Position numbers and translations under genes: made by a program. A stretch of 64,000 nucleotides of DNA from Phytophthora colocasiae (taxonomy: Eukaryota > Oomycota > Peronosporomycetes > Peronosporales > Peronosporaceae). The DNA lies in assembly GCA_018806915.1 (NCBI GenBank), contig JAGKQI010000069.1, positions 186,001 through 250,000 on the forward strand, read 5' to 3'. Below, one piece after another: positions 9,865-22,408 of this stretch. The notes under the pieces are model-generated. The model did no database searches. It was not told the DNA's origin and was given only the letters and a program-made list of their open reading frames with translations. Position 1 is the first letter of the stretch. Every line of letters starts with the position of its first letter.

Positions 9865-12800
9865 AGGGAGAGAATTCACCACCACAACGATGATAATGTT
9901 CCACCTGATATTTGTTCCCCACCACCAGCGATTAGGAGGTCACCACCAAGGTTTTGAAGGGTTTAAATCACCAGAGCAAGAGTAGTTCACCACCAAGAAA
10001 ATGTATCTTACCACCAGAGAAATCGTTGTTGCTTGGATGACTTATTCTTGACGGACACGGAAGTTAACAACGATAGTTGTGCATAGAAACAAAAGGCTTA
10101 GAAATGAAATTGTGTATGTGCTGCGTTGACGGGCTAATACCTACGTCGTTTAGTGTGATCGCAGGACTGTCTGCTGATACTTGCCTGTGGTGGAGACACA
10201 CTACCCCTTCTATCATTGTTGGTTCCATGATTAATGACAGCATTCGCGCTGTTAGGTCGATTCGTTTGACCTGATGCTGGAATAGTACTTCGACTTGAAC
10301 ACGCTATCGGTGGTTGCAGCATGGAATCGCTATAACTTCGCGTGTATGGGCTTGTTGTGTCTGTCTGAGTTGGATATAACGCCACGTTTGAGACGTCCGG
10401 CGAGTCCAGGAGCATTGATAGGTACATTCCTCTGTCTGTGTGCATGGATGAATCCCCGTACTGCTCCACAATCGGTGTGTCACCGTGTCTTTCGATAGTA
10501 CTCGAATTAATTGCAACAGGAGGAATGACTGGAACACTTGATGTTCTCGGTTGAGGGCCATGCACTGGTGGCCTCTCAAGACCACCAATATAATGTTGCA
10601 CGGGAAGAATAACTTGAACAGGTCGTTCAAGATGATCAGTAAAAGCAGAAGGAACATTGACTGTAGTATTTCCGTCAAGTGAAAGCCGTGTTAGTTGTTT
10701 CCGGGTTGTACGGCGACGTTGGGTAGTCCGAGCCGTAGTAGATTTTCGCTGATTTGTTACGAAGACCGGTACTGGAGGCGGCATTCCGGGGCAATTTAAC
10801 GCCAACTCCTTGTACTATGTATCACATGTACACAAATCCCATACTTCATGTTGAAGCGACACGAGCAAGTCCGAACGCGTGCGTCGACTAGCCAGCCATT
10901 CTCTGGCATACCCAACCACTGCATCCGCAGTATGTGGATAGATTTATACGGCATACGTTGCTTCCTGGCGTCTTCTGCGAAGAAATCATCAGCTAATTCG
11001 CTTTCTTCGTCGCCATACTGCTCTCGAGGGTGATGAAGTACTTGTACTAAGTGTACAGGTAGGTCGCCGGCCGTAAGTACAGGGGTGGCAAGCAGTTCAT
11101 TGCGGGCAACACTCAAGTTGTAAAGAGCTTTAAGTCGGTCCGAAACTGAGTGTGACATACTGAATGTCTTTCTCATGTGGATAAACACTAGCCTGGACTT
11201 ATCCAATCTATCGACCAACTCGGCGGGTGTTGCTCTGGCCGACTTGTTCACCAGTTTTAGTGTCTTGTGGTATTGCTCCAATGGATTGTTCGTCGTAGCC
11301 CATCCGGAATGGGTGTGGTACGCTTGCCAACATGAAAACCGCGGGTGAAGAATCCACTGCGCTATGATATGGTCGGCTACAGCTTTAAAAGGTGCACACA
11401 CAACAGATGCAGACCTCCAGGAAGTCAGTACGCTTGACCGTCTAGTTAAATACTCCTCGTGGGAGCGTGTAAAGTGAAGACTGTTTAGATCGCGGAATAT
11501 CATAGCAGCCGTGACTGGTGCTAACGCTGCCTTTGCAATATAGTCTTTCACGTTTTGACAAACGTGAAACCAGCACATCAGAATCTTAGATTGAGGTAAC
11601 TGGGCAACACAGGCATTATATTGTGCATTGTCGGCGTCGGTCATGATGAACTGTGGCGCAAATTGGACCACGAAGGTCTCCCAAATCACGCGTTTTAGGA
11701 AGGAGCAACACCACTCAATGTCTTGACCGGTCCGTTGAGATGTACAAAAGTACACCACTGGAAAAAACTTCCCGCACATGTCCGATATCCCAAAGACGAA
11801 CACAGGAAACTTCTGCTTAACCACGCTGTGTGTACTATCAACGTGTAAAATGGTAGTACATCGAGGATCACGCTGTATAGTAACGTAATTATCCAAGAGT
11901 GTATAACAGGTGAGCCCAATTCGAAAAGGCGAGCTTGCTGAACCAGTTCCAAGCTTGGGGACCAAATTTCCGTCTTCGCGTGTAGTATCACACAGAATAA
12001 GCAACGTATCACCAGATTGAGCAACGTTCTCAGCGACATCGTACATTCGTGCTGCACAAAGATCAATTACAGGCTGCATAGCTTCGCGTTTATTGCGCTT
12101 ACGCCATGCCTTCACAAACGTTTGTACCTGGGTCACTGTTGGCGGAGGGCCGTGTAAATTGCCGCGATCAATCTTCTTCACTAGCAGACCAAACAAATCG
12201 ATAGGAACATTCGACGCATCCTCTGCTAGCCGTTCTTCTATCCAACTTTGCATCTGTACAGTGAGCTGTGGTGCCTTGGGTGAAGCTGCCATAGAATCTA
12301 TCATTGCGTGATTTCCGTCGACAGAAACATTAGCTAAATTGCTGGATTCACAGAGCAGGAGCCGATAGGTACATGAGCACGCTAATCCGGTTTCCTTACA
12401 GCGCGTTGACTTGCACTTAGTGAGTATCCTGCGCATTAGGTGCTTCCTATTAGCTTTTCCGCGTCGTCGTGCTCGATATGATTTAGCCGGCAGCGGGCGG
12501 GATCGTTGCGGTCACGACTGAAAGACGGAAGGCTCGTGAGAAACTCATCTAAAGAGATCTCTGAGCCTGCTTCATTGCTCCAAAGCTCTTGCCATGGCCT
12601 TCTACCTCTGGATGCTCTCCGTGATTGCTGTGCATCATCTTCAGCTGAGCTCATGGATTATGGTTCTGGTTGAATTATGTTAGCCAAACAGTCACTGGGA
12701 AGTGGTTTCACCTTGCACTGCGAACGTCCAAGTCTCACTATTTTCTCTGTTGGGATGTGAGACTAGAATAACGGACGCCTGCGATGGTGTTACAATCTAA

Positions 12801-12916
12801 ATTTATGGTGTTCCAATACAAATGTCTGGTGCGTTGTGCCAATCCAAACGCTGGTGGTGAACTTGCCGTTTTTGGTGGTATACTACCATATTGCTGGTTG
12901 TAAAAATCCCCACTCT
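9865..12916 (-). mobile_element. MULE DNA transposon, unit b, with 9 bp target duplication
   Basis: CTCTTCGTG stands immediately left (9856-9864) and right (12917-12925) of the element, a 9 bp target-site duplication of the size usual for Mutator-like elements. Ends and subterminal CACCACC words are as in unit a. Confidence 0.85.
10134..12654 (-). pseudogene. MULE/SWIM transposase, unit b, two frameshifts
   Basis: Three consecutive open pieces (12654-12436, 12436-10796, 10805-10134) together match the full transposase. One C is missing from a C run near 12447 (shared with unit a) and one C near 10808 (private). The central piece of 546 residues keeps the MULE catalytic core and the SWIM cysteines. 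Either an inactive copy or a functional one with two homopolymer errors. Confidence 0.85.
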
Positions 12917-13011
12917 CTCTTCGTGCCCGGTAGGATAGTACATATTATTGGCATACAAAATCTTATATTAAATTTGTCTACTTTATGCAGCTGGGTATAG
13001 AATCGACAGCA

Positions 13012-14550
13012 CTAGGAGGGATGACCTGGTTCAAATCGCGTGTGAAACTCGGCGAAGCAATTCCGGTGTGACGACAAGCACAACGCTGTACTGCAAGCGG
13101 TACAAACCACGGCAGTCTGACGCCGTTCACCGCTCTTAATACAGAGTGCACACTGTACACGTTGTTGGCGAAAGATAGGCAAATGCATACGCTGCACAGG
13201 GTCCTCAGACGTCTTTGGCGACTTAGAAATTAGCTGCCACGCCAATTTTTGTCTAAAGGCGCGATGACACAGTGCTGTTTTTAATTCTAGCACAGGCATG
13301 TTGGTAATAGATAAATGTGTTAATGATCGTAGTATCCAACAGCCAAAAGAAAATAGGCATCCAAGTACGATAAGCAATAAGTTGAGTTTTGTAATACGCT
13401 CGGTACTGATCAGCCACATCCACACCGTTCATGAAGTGATTGTAATCGTCAACACAACGTTAGGAATTGCAAAAGTTTTTCTTACAGAACCCCAAATTGT
13501 TTCCGCACACTAGCACCATTTGTAGAAGTAATTCTAGGACGCTTTCTCTCACGCTCGATAAGCCACTCGCTACCCACAACGTCATGAATTGTTGACAAGA
13601 GTTGGACTGGACCATTGTCCATCCAAAAAATAACAAGAACATTTCCAACAGCCATAGATTTAATTGTGTTCCAGTCATGTTTTTTCGTTTTGTCGTTCCG
13701 AAATCGCATTTCTTTCGGATATCTTGCAGAATTCGATTGCGCTGTGCCACATGCACCGATCCCAGCACTCCGTAAATGTTCAAACAAAGGAATAGAGCTG
13801 AAATAATTATCCATAAACACGTTGAATTGCTTTTTTCTCGGTAATTTACTGCACAAATGAGCGACAATGCAGCCCGTAGCACTCAAATCGCGTACTTTAG
13901 GAACGGAAGCGGTCACAACACGGGAAACCAGCTCAAATGTGTAGCAGTAGCCCTTAGAACACAGTGCCATTACTTTATACCCTTCCGATATAGGTTTATG
14001 TTTCATTCTCACGGTATGCGACGACCTACCAGAGAAGCGAATCATCATTTCGTCCACACTAACGTTGCTATCAGGAACAAATAAAGTCTCGAATGCGAGT
14101 TTTAAATCAGACACGAGTGGCTCCACTTTTGCATACCACGCAGAAGACGTGGTGTCCACAGCAGAAATGTGAAGAAACCAGCGAATTTGCTCAAAGCGAT
14201 CTCTGGACATGTAAGATGTGAAAGGAAACTTAGGGAGCGATGGATCTAGAGACCAGCACTCACGAGGACGCGACACTCTGTGAATTCCCATGTAAATAAC
14301 GATTCCAATCCACGTTCGTAGTTCATCAAGTGATAGTTTTCCAACTTTTGGCTTGTTTTGCTCTCGCATACGCGTTTGTGTTCACAACGATCGTTTCGAG
14401 CATTGCGAGGGTCAGAAACTGAGAGAACACATCTAGCGGTGAGATGTCGCTGGCGGAGGTTGTGCTATTGGCGACGCAGAAGCCGTCATGGCGAGAGTAC
14501 TCGTGCACAAGTGGCGTGTATGCTGCTGGAGCTGCGGCGTCGTCAACCAT
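13012..14550 (-). pseudogene. piggyBac transposase, unit b, frameshifted
   Basis: Pieces 14550-14326, 14369-13482 and 13425-13012 cover the gene. A 2 bp loss near 14326 (shared with unit c) separates the first 74 residues from the rest. A 2 bp gain near 13461, one C lost near 13495 and a short T run near 13280 break the C-terminal third. The cysteine-rich C-terminal finger is still encoded but out of frame with the catalytic core. Confidence 0.85.
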
Positions 14551-14925
14551 CCCTGCCCTTTCTTGTACCCGCTGACTAACGTGGCCTTTTTCAGTGTGTC
14601 AGCGCCAACTTCCTTGCCTGTTGAACCACCTACTGAGCTTTTTTTAGCGCTCTTTTTTTTTGTTTGGCGCGCCGTAATCTCAGCATTTCATTGGTGCTTT
14701 TAGATTCCTCGAAGCCACCTGGTTTCTGAGAAAATGTCAAATGGTTTAAATTTAAACCATCCGGGCACGAAGAGATAACTGGGAACAGTTCTTTCCTGCT
14801 ATCCTCCAGCTGGGATACATTTTTGGAGCTGCTCGTAATCGATGAATTTATCGCCACGTTGATTTTACCCTGCTTGGTCGACCCCATTCTCCAAGTTTCC
14901 TTCTAGCTCCTGCTCACGACCACCC
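14551..14925 (+). promoter_or_regulatory. Upstream region of the intact RXLR gene, unit b
   Basis: 375 bp between the piggyBac start codon and the effector start codon. From about 14765 the sequence is related to the region upstream of the second RXLR gene (45465-45596), sharing CCAGCTGGGAT and GGAGCTGCTCG-like words, so it is probably ancestral effector promoter. CCATTCTCCAAGTTTCC at about 14884 roughly resembles the oomycete initiator consensus, 40 bp before the ATG. Confidence 0.5.
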
Positions 14926-15807
14926 ATGCGCGTTTCATTCGTGGCTTTAGCTATCCTATCAACTCTCTTTGCCTGCGAGGTTGTCCTCGCAACAACAGCA
15001 GACAAGTGGGAAGGTCTGTCTTCCGTCAATAACAAAAACTTTGAAGGAACCCCCAAGCGCTTCCTTCGAAGTCATGACAAGGCCAGCGCTGTCGAAGAAG
15101 AGCGGGGTCTGGATGCAGACAAACTCCTGAAACTCATGAATGCAGATGACATTGCGGCCGCCCTGAAGAATTACGACAATGAAGTTACCTTGTTTGCAAA
15201 GTGGTGGCCACACGAAAAGGACGTGGTTGCCAAACTGATGGAGATGCCCAACCGACTCAAGAATATGCCGATTCTAACCAAGTTCAACAACTTTCGAACA
15301 AGCATGCACTACAACCAAGTACTGACGCCTTGGCTTACTACAAAACAACTCGATGAGATCGCCACCGCACTAAGGGCTTCCAAGATTAAGCCAATGAAGG
15401 ATCAATTCATCGTGTGGCATAAGGCTGGAGTGAGCCCAAAAGAGCTTAGCGAAGCGATTGCGAAGGTCGAGAACCCAATCAAGCGCAAGGGGTACGGAGC
15501 TCTTGACAGTCACTACAAAATGTTCGTCAAAGGAGAAGCGAATAAAATTGCCAGAGCAGCAGCCAAGAAGACGGAAGAATTTGCAGCCAAGAAGGCTCAG
15601 GCCAAGAAGATTGCAGAGGCAGCGGCCAAGAGAGCTCAGGAAATCAAAACCCAAAAGGAGACAACGAAAAAGATTGCCGAAGCTGCTGCCAAGGCTGCAG
15701 CCAAGAGAACCACCGACATTCAAGCTAGAAAAGCTCTTGCGAAGAAGATTGCAGATGCTGCTGCAAAGAGAGCCGCTGAGCTCAAGAAGGCAAAGACTGC
15801 TAGATAA
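14926..15807 (+). CDS. Secreted RXLR-dEER effector, unit b, intact
   Basis: 293 residues. Residues 1-22 form a signal peptide (basic start, hydrophobic core, VLA-type cleavage region). RFLR is at residues 45-48 and EEER at 57-60, the spacing of oomycete effectors delivered into host plant cells. From about residue 65 to 205 lies a helical region rich in W and Y, suggestive of WY-type folds. Residues 210-293 are an alanine/lysine-rich helical tail built from degenerate AAAKKA-like heptads, which could be a coiled coil or nuclear-targeting segment. The frame starts at the first ATG and has no intron. The protein is identical to that of unit c. The host target is unknown and I do not recognise a named avirulence gene. 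Confidence 0.92.
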   Translation: MRVSFVALAILSTLFACEVVLATTADKWEGLSSVNNKNFEGTPKRFLRSHDKASAVEEERGLDADKLLKLMNADDIAAALKNYDNEVTLFAKWWPHEKDVVAKLMEMPNRLKNMPILTKFNNFRTSMHYNQVLTPWLTTKQLDEIATALRASKIKPMKDQFIVWHKAGVSPKELSEAIAKVENPIKRKGYGALDSHYKMFVKGEANKIARAAAKKTEEFAAKKAQAKKIAEAAAKRAQEIKTQKETTKKIAEAAAKAAAKRTTDIQARKALAKKIADAAAKRAAELKKAKTAR

Positions 15808-16393
15808 TCTACCAATACGGTTTTCAATGTCTTTACGATAAAAAACGGTTGGGTGGAGACTTTCTCATCTCCAAGATTCTATCTACCTACGTCCGCACAA
15901 AGGGCTCTATCCGTCCAGCAAACCTTCAGCACTTCGGCTCGGTTGCTGGAGAGCACTACTCCTTTGCATTGTCGACGCTTGAGCAGCTTCATGTGTACAG
16001 CCTACCAGGTGGGCAATAGAGACTGGTGGTAACTTCGAGCAGAGCTTGCTCGTCCTGAACTTCGTCCATGGAGACACACCTTTACGCGCATGCGTAGCTC
16101 CTTCAAACCGTTCACCGGACGCCCTTGATGATCAATACATTGGGTCTTCTTCGGCGGGCAGCAGGTAGAGGGTCTGGTCGGGCGGGCGGAACTCCGTGCT
16201 TGGATGGGGTGTCACCACTGGTGACAAGTGGCGTGGGAGGGGCTTGAAGAGCACCTATCTACCACGTAGACAGAAGCCTTATTAACAAGGAGGGTGGATG
16301 CGATTGCAAAAGACCACGAAGCAAACACGGCATGGTTGGTATTGAGCTCAAACGGCAAACTTTTAACCAAACACAATCGTGGTAACAAACAAA
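15808..16393. other. Effector 3' flank, unit b, no gene seen
   Basis: Copy of the 585 bp stretch described at 8331-8915. No coding region is supportable. Confidence 0.5.
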
Positions 16394-16499
16394 ATGACCG
16401 ACCTCCCTAGTGCTCACTACCAACTTCCAAGGCGCCCATCACATCGATCAATGCATTAACCAATTCCTCCTCGACGCTGCTGTATATTTCGATCTCCAG
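16394..16499 (+). pseudogene. Ankyrin-gene 5' fragment, unit b
   Basis: Copy of the fragment at 8916-9021, again cut after CTCCAG and joined to the S segment. Confidence 0.75.
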
Positions 16500-17342
16500 A
16501 CTCTTTGTACGTTTGTTTACCTAGGCTCGTTACCATACTGTATCCCACTTGCGAAGCTGTTGGTGATGAAAACTTTTGAGGCTGTACAGCTCGGACTTGG
16601 AGAGTTTTTAGTCTTCCCAGCTTGGGACCCCAGGCGGGTACGCGTCGCTCCCGACGCCTTCCAATCTCAACAATCTTAAGTGCGGTGAAATGGCCACAAG
16701 ATACTGTACATGTAGTCGACTGTATCGTACCTTCCAATCGTAAGATGAACGATACAGTGCAATACCTAACCGTGATTACGAGTCGCAATTTACGACCATG
16801 TCGACAGTACTACATGGGGGTTCCTACAGAATTTCGCATCAACGGCGGCCCATTGGGCAAAATTCCCAAGAAATTCAAGCGTACCGGTCATAGACTAAGG
16901 GTAACCGAGTAGCCGTAGGAAATTAGTTAGGAGTAACCTTGCTTAGACGTCAATGCGCCTGTTTCGAACAGGCTTCGAAATAAGTACCTAATATAAGGGG
17001 TTCGAGTCCTCCCTTCCCCCCCCCAGAATTTCGCTTTGAGTGAAGCAGTTTTTCTATGTAGGTACAGTACACGTCCAAGCTGTATTGGGATTGTACTGTA
17101 CACCTGGAAGACCGCGTCAGCAGCGGCCTTCATGAGCTCCCAGTGAGGCAAGTAAAACTAGGAGATAAGCTCGAGGAACTGCTTGCTTTAAAATCACTTC
17201 GCAACTTACTTTGTCTACCAAATCAGTTTTCAAAAACCTACTTTAAAATTAGCGTTTACCATGAATACTATACGTAAAATACATTACCTACATGTAGTAC
17301 ATTATACGAAGTGTGTGTGGTTATAGTTCCTATCTCTTCGTG
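16500..17342. repeat. S segment, opening unit c
   Basis: 843 bp, nearly identical to 9022-9864, ending in CTCTTCGTG (17334-17342). No gene seen. Confidence 0.8.
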
Positions 17343-20300
17343 AGGGAGAGAATTCACCACCACAACGATGATAATGTTCCACCTGATATTTGTTCCCCAC
17401 CACCAGCGATTAGGAGGTCACCACCAAGGTTTTGAAGGGTTTAAATCACCAGAGCAAGAGTAGTTCACCACCAAGAAAACGTATCTTACCACCAGAGAAA
17501 TCGTTGTTGCTTGGATGACTTATTCTTGACGGACACGGAAGTTAACAACGATAGTTGTGCATAGAAACAAAAGGCTTAGAAATGAAATTGTGTATGTGCT
17601 GCGTTGACGGGCTAATACCTACGTCGTTTAGTGTGATCGCAGGACTGTCTGCTGATACTTGCCTGTGGTGGAGACACACTACCCCTTCTATCATTGTTGG
17701 TTCCATGATTAATGACAGCATTCGCGCTGTTAGGTCGATTCGTTTGACCTGATGCTGGAATAGTACTTCGACTTGAACACGCTATCGGTGGTTGCAGCAT
17801 GGAATCGCTATAACTTCGCGTGTATGGGCTTGTTGTGTCTGTCTGAGTTGGATATAACGCCACGTTTGAGACGTCCGGCGAGTCCAGGAGCATTGATAGG
17901 TACATTCCTCTGTCTGTGTGCATGGATGAATCCCCGTACTGCTCCACAATCGGTGTGTCACCGTGTCTTTCGATAGTACTCGAATTAATTGCAACAGGAG
18001 GAATGACTGGAACACTTGATGTTCTCGGTTGAGGGCCATGCACTGGTGGCCTCTCAAGACCACCAATATAATGTTGCACGGGAAGAATAACTTGAACAGG
18101 TCGTTCAAGATGATCAGTAAAAGCAGAAGGAACATTGACTGTAGTATTTCCGTCAAGTGAAAGCCGTGTTAGTTGTTTCCGGGTTGTACGGCGACGTTGG
18201 GTAGTCCGAGCCGTAGTAGATTTTCGCTGATTTGTTACGAAGACCGGTACTGGAGGCGGCATTCCGGGGCAATTTAACGCCAACTCCCTTGTACTATGTA
18301 TCACATGTACACAAATCCCATACTTCATGTTGAAGCGACACGAGCAAGTCCGAACGCGTGCGTCGACTAGCCAGCCATTCTCTGGCATACCCAACCACTG
18401 CATCCGCAGTATGTGGATAGATTTATACGGCATACGTTGCTTCCTGGCGTCTTCTGCGAAGAAATCATCAGCTAATTCGCTTTCTTCGTCGCCATACTGC
18501 TCTCGAGGGTGATGAAGTACTTGTACTAAGTGTACAGGTAGGTCGCCGGCCGTAAGTACAGGGGTGGCAAGCAGTTCATTGCGGGCAACACTCAAGTTGT
18601 AAAGAGCTTTAAGTCGGTCCGAAACTGAGTGTGACATACTGAATGTCTTTCTCATGTGGATAAACACTAGCCTGGACTTATCCAATCTATCGACCAACTC
18701 GGCGGGTGTTGCTCTGGCCGACTTGTTCACCAGTTTTAGTGTCTTGTGGTATTGCTCCAATGGATTGTTCGTCGTAGCCCATCCGGAATGGGTGTGGTAC
18801 GCTTGCCAACATGAAAACCGCGGGTGAAGAATCCACTGCGCTATGATATGGTCGGCTACAGCTTTAAAAGGTGCACACACAACAGATGCAGACCTCCAGG
18901 AAGTCAGTACGCTTGACCGTCTAGTTAAATACTCCTCGTGGGAGCGTGTAAAGTGAAGACTGTTTAGATCGCGGAATATCATAGCAGCCGTGACTGGTGC
19001 TAACGCTGCCTTTGCAATATAGTCTTTCACGTTTTGACAAACGTGAAACCAGCACATCAGAATCTTAGATTGAGGTAACTGGGCAACACAGGCATTATAT
19101 TGTGCATTGTCGGCGTCGGTCATGATGAACTGTGGCGCAAATTGGACCACGAAGGTCTCCCAAATCACGCGTTTTAGGAAGGAGCAACACCACTCAATGT
19201 CTTGACCGGTCCGTTGAGATGTACAAAAGTACACCACTGGAAAAAACTTCCCGCACATGTCCGATATCCCAAAGACGAACACAGGAAACTTCTGCTTAAC
19301 CACGCTGTGTGTACTATCAACGTGTAAAATGGTAGTACATCGAGGATCACGCTGTATAGTAACGTAATTATCCAAGAGTGTATAACAGGTGAGCCCAATT
19401 CGAAAAGGCGAGCTTGCTGAACCAGTTCCAAGATTGGGGACCAAATTTCCGTCTTCGCGTGTAGTATCACACAGAATAAGCAACGTATCACCAGATTGAG
19501 CAACGTTCTCAGCGACATCGTACATTCGTGCTGCACAAAGATCAATTACAGGCTACATAGCTTCGCGTTTATTGCGCTTACGCCATGCCTTCACAAACGT
19601 TTGTACCTGGGTCACTGTTGGCGGAGGGCCGTGTAAATTGCCGCGATCAATCTTCTTCACTAGCAGGCCAAACAAATCGATAGGAACATTCGACGCATCC
19701 TCTGCTAGCCGTTCTTCTATCCAACTTTGCATCTGTACAGTGAGCTGTGGTGCCTTGGGTGAAGCTGCCATAGAATCTATCATTGCGTGATTTCCGTCGA
19801 CAGAAACATTAGCTAAATTGCTGGATTCACAGAGCAGGAGCCGATAGGTACATGAGCACGCTAATCCGGTTTCCTTACAGCGCGTTGACTTGCACTTAGT
19901 GAGTATCCTGCGCATTAGGTGCTTCCCTATTAGCTTTTCCGCGTCGTCGTGCTCGATATGATTTAGCCGGCAGCGGGCGGGATCGTTGCGGTCACGACTG
20001 AAAGACGGAAGGCTCGTGAGAAACTCATCTAAAGAGATCTCTGAGCCTGCTTCATTGCTCCAAAGCTCTTGCCATGGCCTTCTACCTCTGGATGCTCTCC
20101 GTGATTGCTGTGCATCATCTTCAGCTGAGCTCATGGATTATGGTTCTGGTTGAATTATGTTAGCCAAACAGTCACTGGGAAGTGGTTTCACCTTGCACTG
20201 CGAACGTCCAAGTCTCACTATTTTCTCTGTTGGGATGTGAGACTAGAATAACGGACGCCTGCGATGGTGTTACAATCTAAATTTATGGTGTTCCAATACA

Positions 20301-20396
20301 AATGTCTGGTGCGTTGTGCCAATCCAAACGCTGGTGGTGAACTTGCCGTTTTTGGTGGTATACTACCATATTGCTGGTTGTAAAAATCCCCACTCT
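17343..20396 (-). mobile_element. MULE DNA transposon, unit c, with 9 bp target duplication
   Basis: CTCTTCGTG flanks the element at 17334-17342 and 20397-20405. Confidence 0.85.
17612..20134 (-). pseudogene. MULE/SWIM transposase, unit c, single nonsense codon
   Basis: Apart from one stop the frame is open from 20134 to 17612. The lesion at 19553-19555 turns the CAG codon of the AMQPV region into TAG, a C to T transition in the coding strand that the other three units lack. It separates 193 N-terminal residues (including the CxCx zinc cluster) from 637 residues with the catalytic core, SWIM finger and C-terminal tail. This is a substitution, not a homopolymer indel, so a real mutation is more likely than a sequencing error. 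Confidence 0.88.
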
Positions 20397-20491
20397 CTCT
20401 TCGTGCCCGGTAGGATAGTACATATTATTGGCATACAAAATCTTATATTAAATTTGTCTACTTTATGCAGCTGGGTATAGAATCGACAGCA

Positions 20492-22031
20492 CTAGGAGGG
20501 ATGACCTGGTTCAAATCGCGTGTGAAACTCGGCGAAGCAATTCCGGTGTGACGACAAGCACAACGCTGTACTGCAAGCGGTACAAACCACGGCAGTCTGA
20601 CGCCGTTCACCGCTCTTAATACAGAGTGCACACTGTACACGTTGTTGGCGAAAGATAGGCAAATGCATACGCTGCACAGGGTCCTCAGACGTCTTTGGCG
20701 ACTTAGAAATTAGCTGCCACGCCAATTTTTGTCTAAAGGCGCGATGACACAGTGCTGTTTTTTTAATTCTAGCACAGGCATGTTGGTAATAGATAAATGT
20801 GTTAATGATCGTAGTATCCAACAGCCAAAAGAAAATAGGCATCCAAGTACGATAAGCAATAAGTTGAGTTTTGTAATACGCTCGGTACTGATCAGCCACA
20901 TCCACACCGTTCATGAAGTGATTGTAATCGTCAACACAACGTGGAATTGCAAAAGTTTTTCTTACAGAACCCCCAAATTGTTTCCGCACACTAGCACCAT
21001 TTGTAGAAGTAATTCTAGGACGCTTTCTCTCACGCTCGATAAGCCACTCGCTACCCACAACGTCATGAATTGTTGACAAGAGTTGGACTGGACCATTGTC
21101 CATCCAAAAAATAACAAGAACATTTCCAACAGCCATAGATTTAATTGTGTTCCAGTCATGTTTTTTCGTTTTGTCGTTCCGAAATCGCATTTCTTTCGGA
21201 TATCTTGCAGAATTCGATTGCGCTGTGCCACATGCACCGATCCCAGCACTCCGTAAATGTTCAAACAAAGGAATAGAGCTGAAATAATTATCCATAAACA
21301 CGTTGAATTGCTTTTTTCTCGGTAATTTACTGCACAAATGAGCGACAATGCAGCCCGTAGCACTCAAATCGCGTACTTTAGGAACGGAAGCGGTCACAAC
21401 ACGGGAAACCAGCTCAAATGTGTAGCAGTAGCCCTTAGAACACAGTGCCATTACTTTATACCCTTCCGATATAGGTTTATGTTTCATTCTCACGGTATGC
21501 GACGACCTACCAGAGAAGCGAATCATCATTTCGTCCACACTAACGTTGCTATCAGGAACAAATAAAGTCTCGAATGCGAGTTTTAAATCAGACACGAGTG
21601 GCTCCACTTTTGCATACCACGCGGAAGACGTGGTGTCCACAGCAGAAATGTGAAGAAACCAGCGAATTTGCTCAAAGCGATCTCTGGACATGTAAGATGT
21701 GAAAGGAAACTTAGGGAGCGATGGATCTAGAGACCAGCACTCACGAGGACGCGACACTCTGTGAATTCCCATGTAAATAACGATTCCAATCCACGTTCGT
21801 AGTTCATCAAGTGATAGTTTTCCAACTTTTGGCTTGTTTTGCTCTCGCATACGCGTTTGTGTTCACAACGATCGTTTCGAGCATTGCGAGGGTCAGAAAC
21901 TGAGAGAACACATCTAGCGGTGAGATGTCGCTGGCGGAGGTTGTGCTATTGGCGACGCAGAAGCCGTCATGGCGAGAGTACTCGTGCACAAGTGGCGTGT
22001 ATGCTGCTGGAGCTGCGGCGTCGTCAACCAT
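20492..22031 (-). pseudogene. piggyBac transposase, unit c, one 5' frameshift
   Basis: A 2 bp loss near 21808 (CATCTAAAG to CATCAAG, shared with unit b) splits the gene into 22031-21807 (74 residues) and 21850-20492. The latter keeps all three catalytic aspartate regions (SVDEMM, FMDNYF, NGVDVADQ) and the C-terminal cysteine-rich finger (CALC, CTAC, LCLSSH, C, H). This is the only unit in which the finger is in frame with the core. Confidence 0.88.
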
Positions 22032-22408
22032 CCCTGCCCTTTCTTGTACCCGCTGACTAACGTGGCCTTTTTCAGTGTGTCAGCGCCAACTTCCTTGCCT
22101 GTTGAACCACCTACTGAGCTTTTTTTAGCGCTCTTTTTTTTTGTTTGGCGCGCCGTAATCTCAGCATTTCATTGGTGCTTTTAGATTCCTCGGAAGCCAC
22201 CTGGTTTCTGAGAAAATGTCAAATGGTTTAAATTTAAACCATCCGGGCACGAAGAGATAACTGGGAACAGTTCTTTCCTGCTATCCTCCAGCTGGGATAC
22301 AGTTTTTGGAGCTGCTCGTAATCGATGAATTTATCGCCACGTTGATTTTACCCTGCTTGGTCGACCCCATTCTCCAAGTTTCCTTCTAGCTCCTGCTCAC
22401 GACCACCC
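22032..22408 (+). promoter_or_regulatory. Upstream region of the intact RXLR gene, unit c
   Basis: Copy of 14551-14925. Carries ATACAGTTTTT where units a and b have ATACATTTTT, a variant shared only with unit d. Confidence 0.45.
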
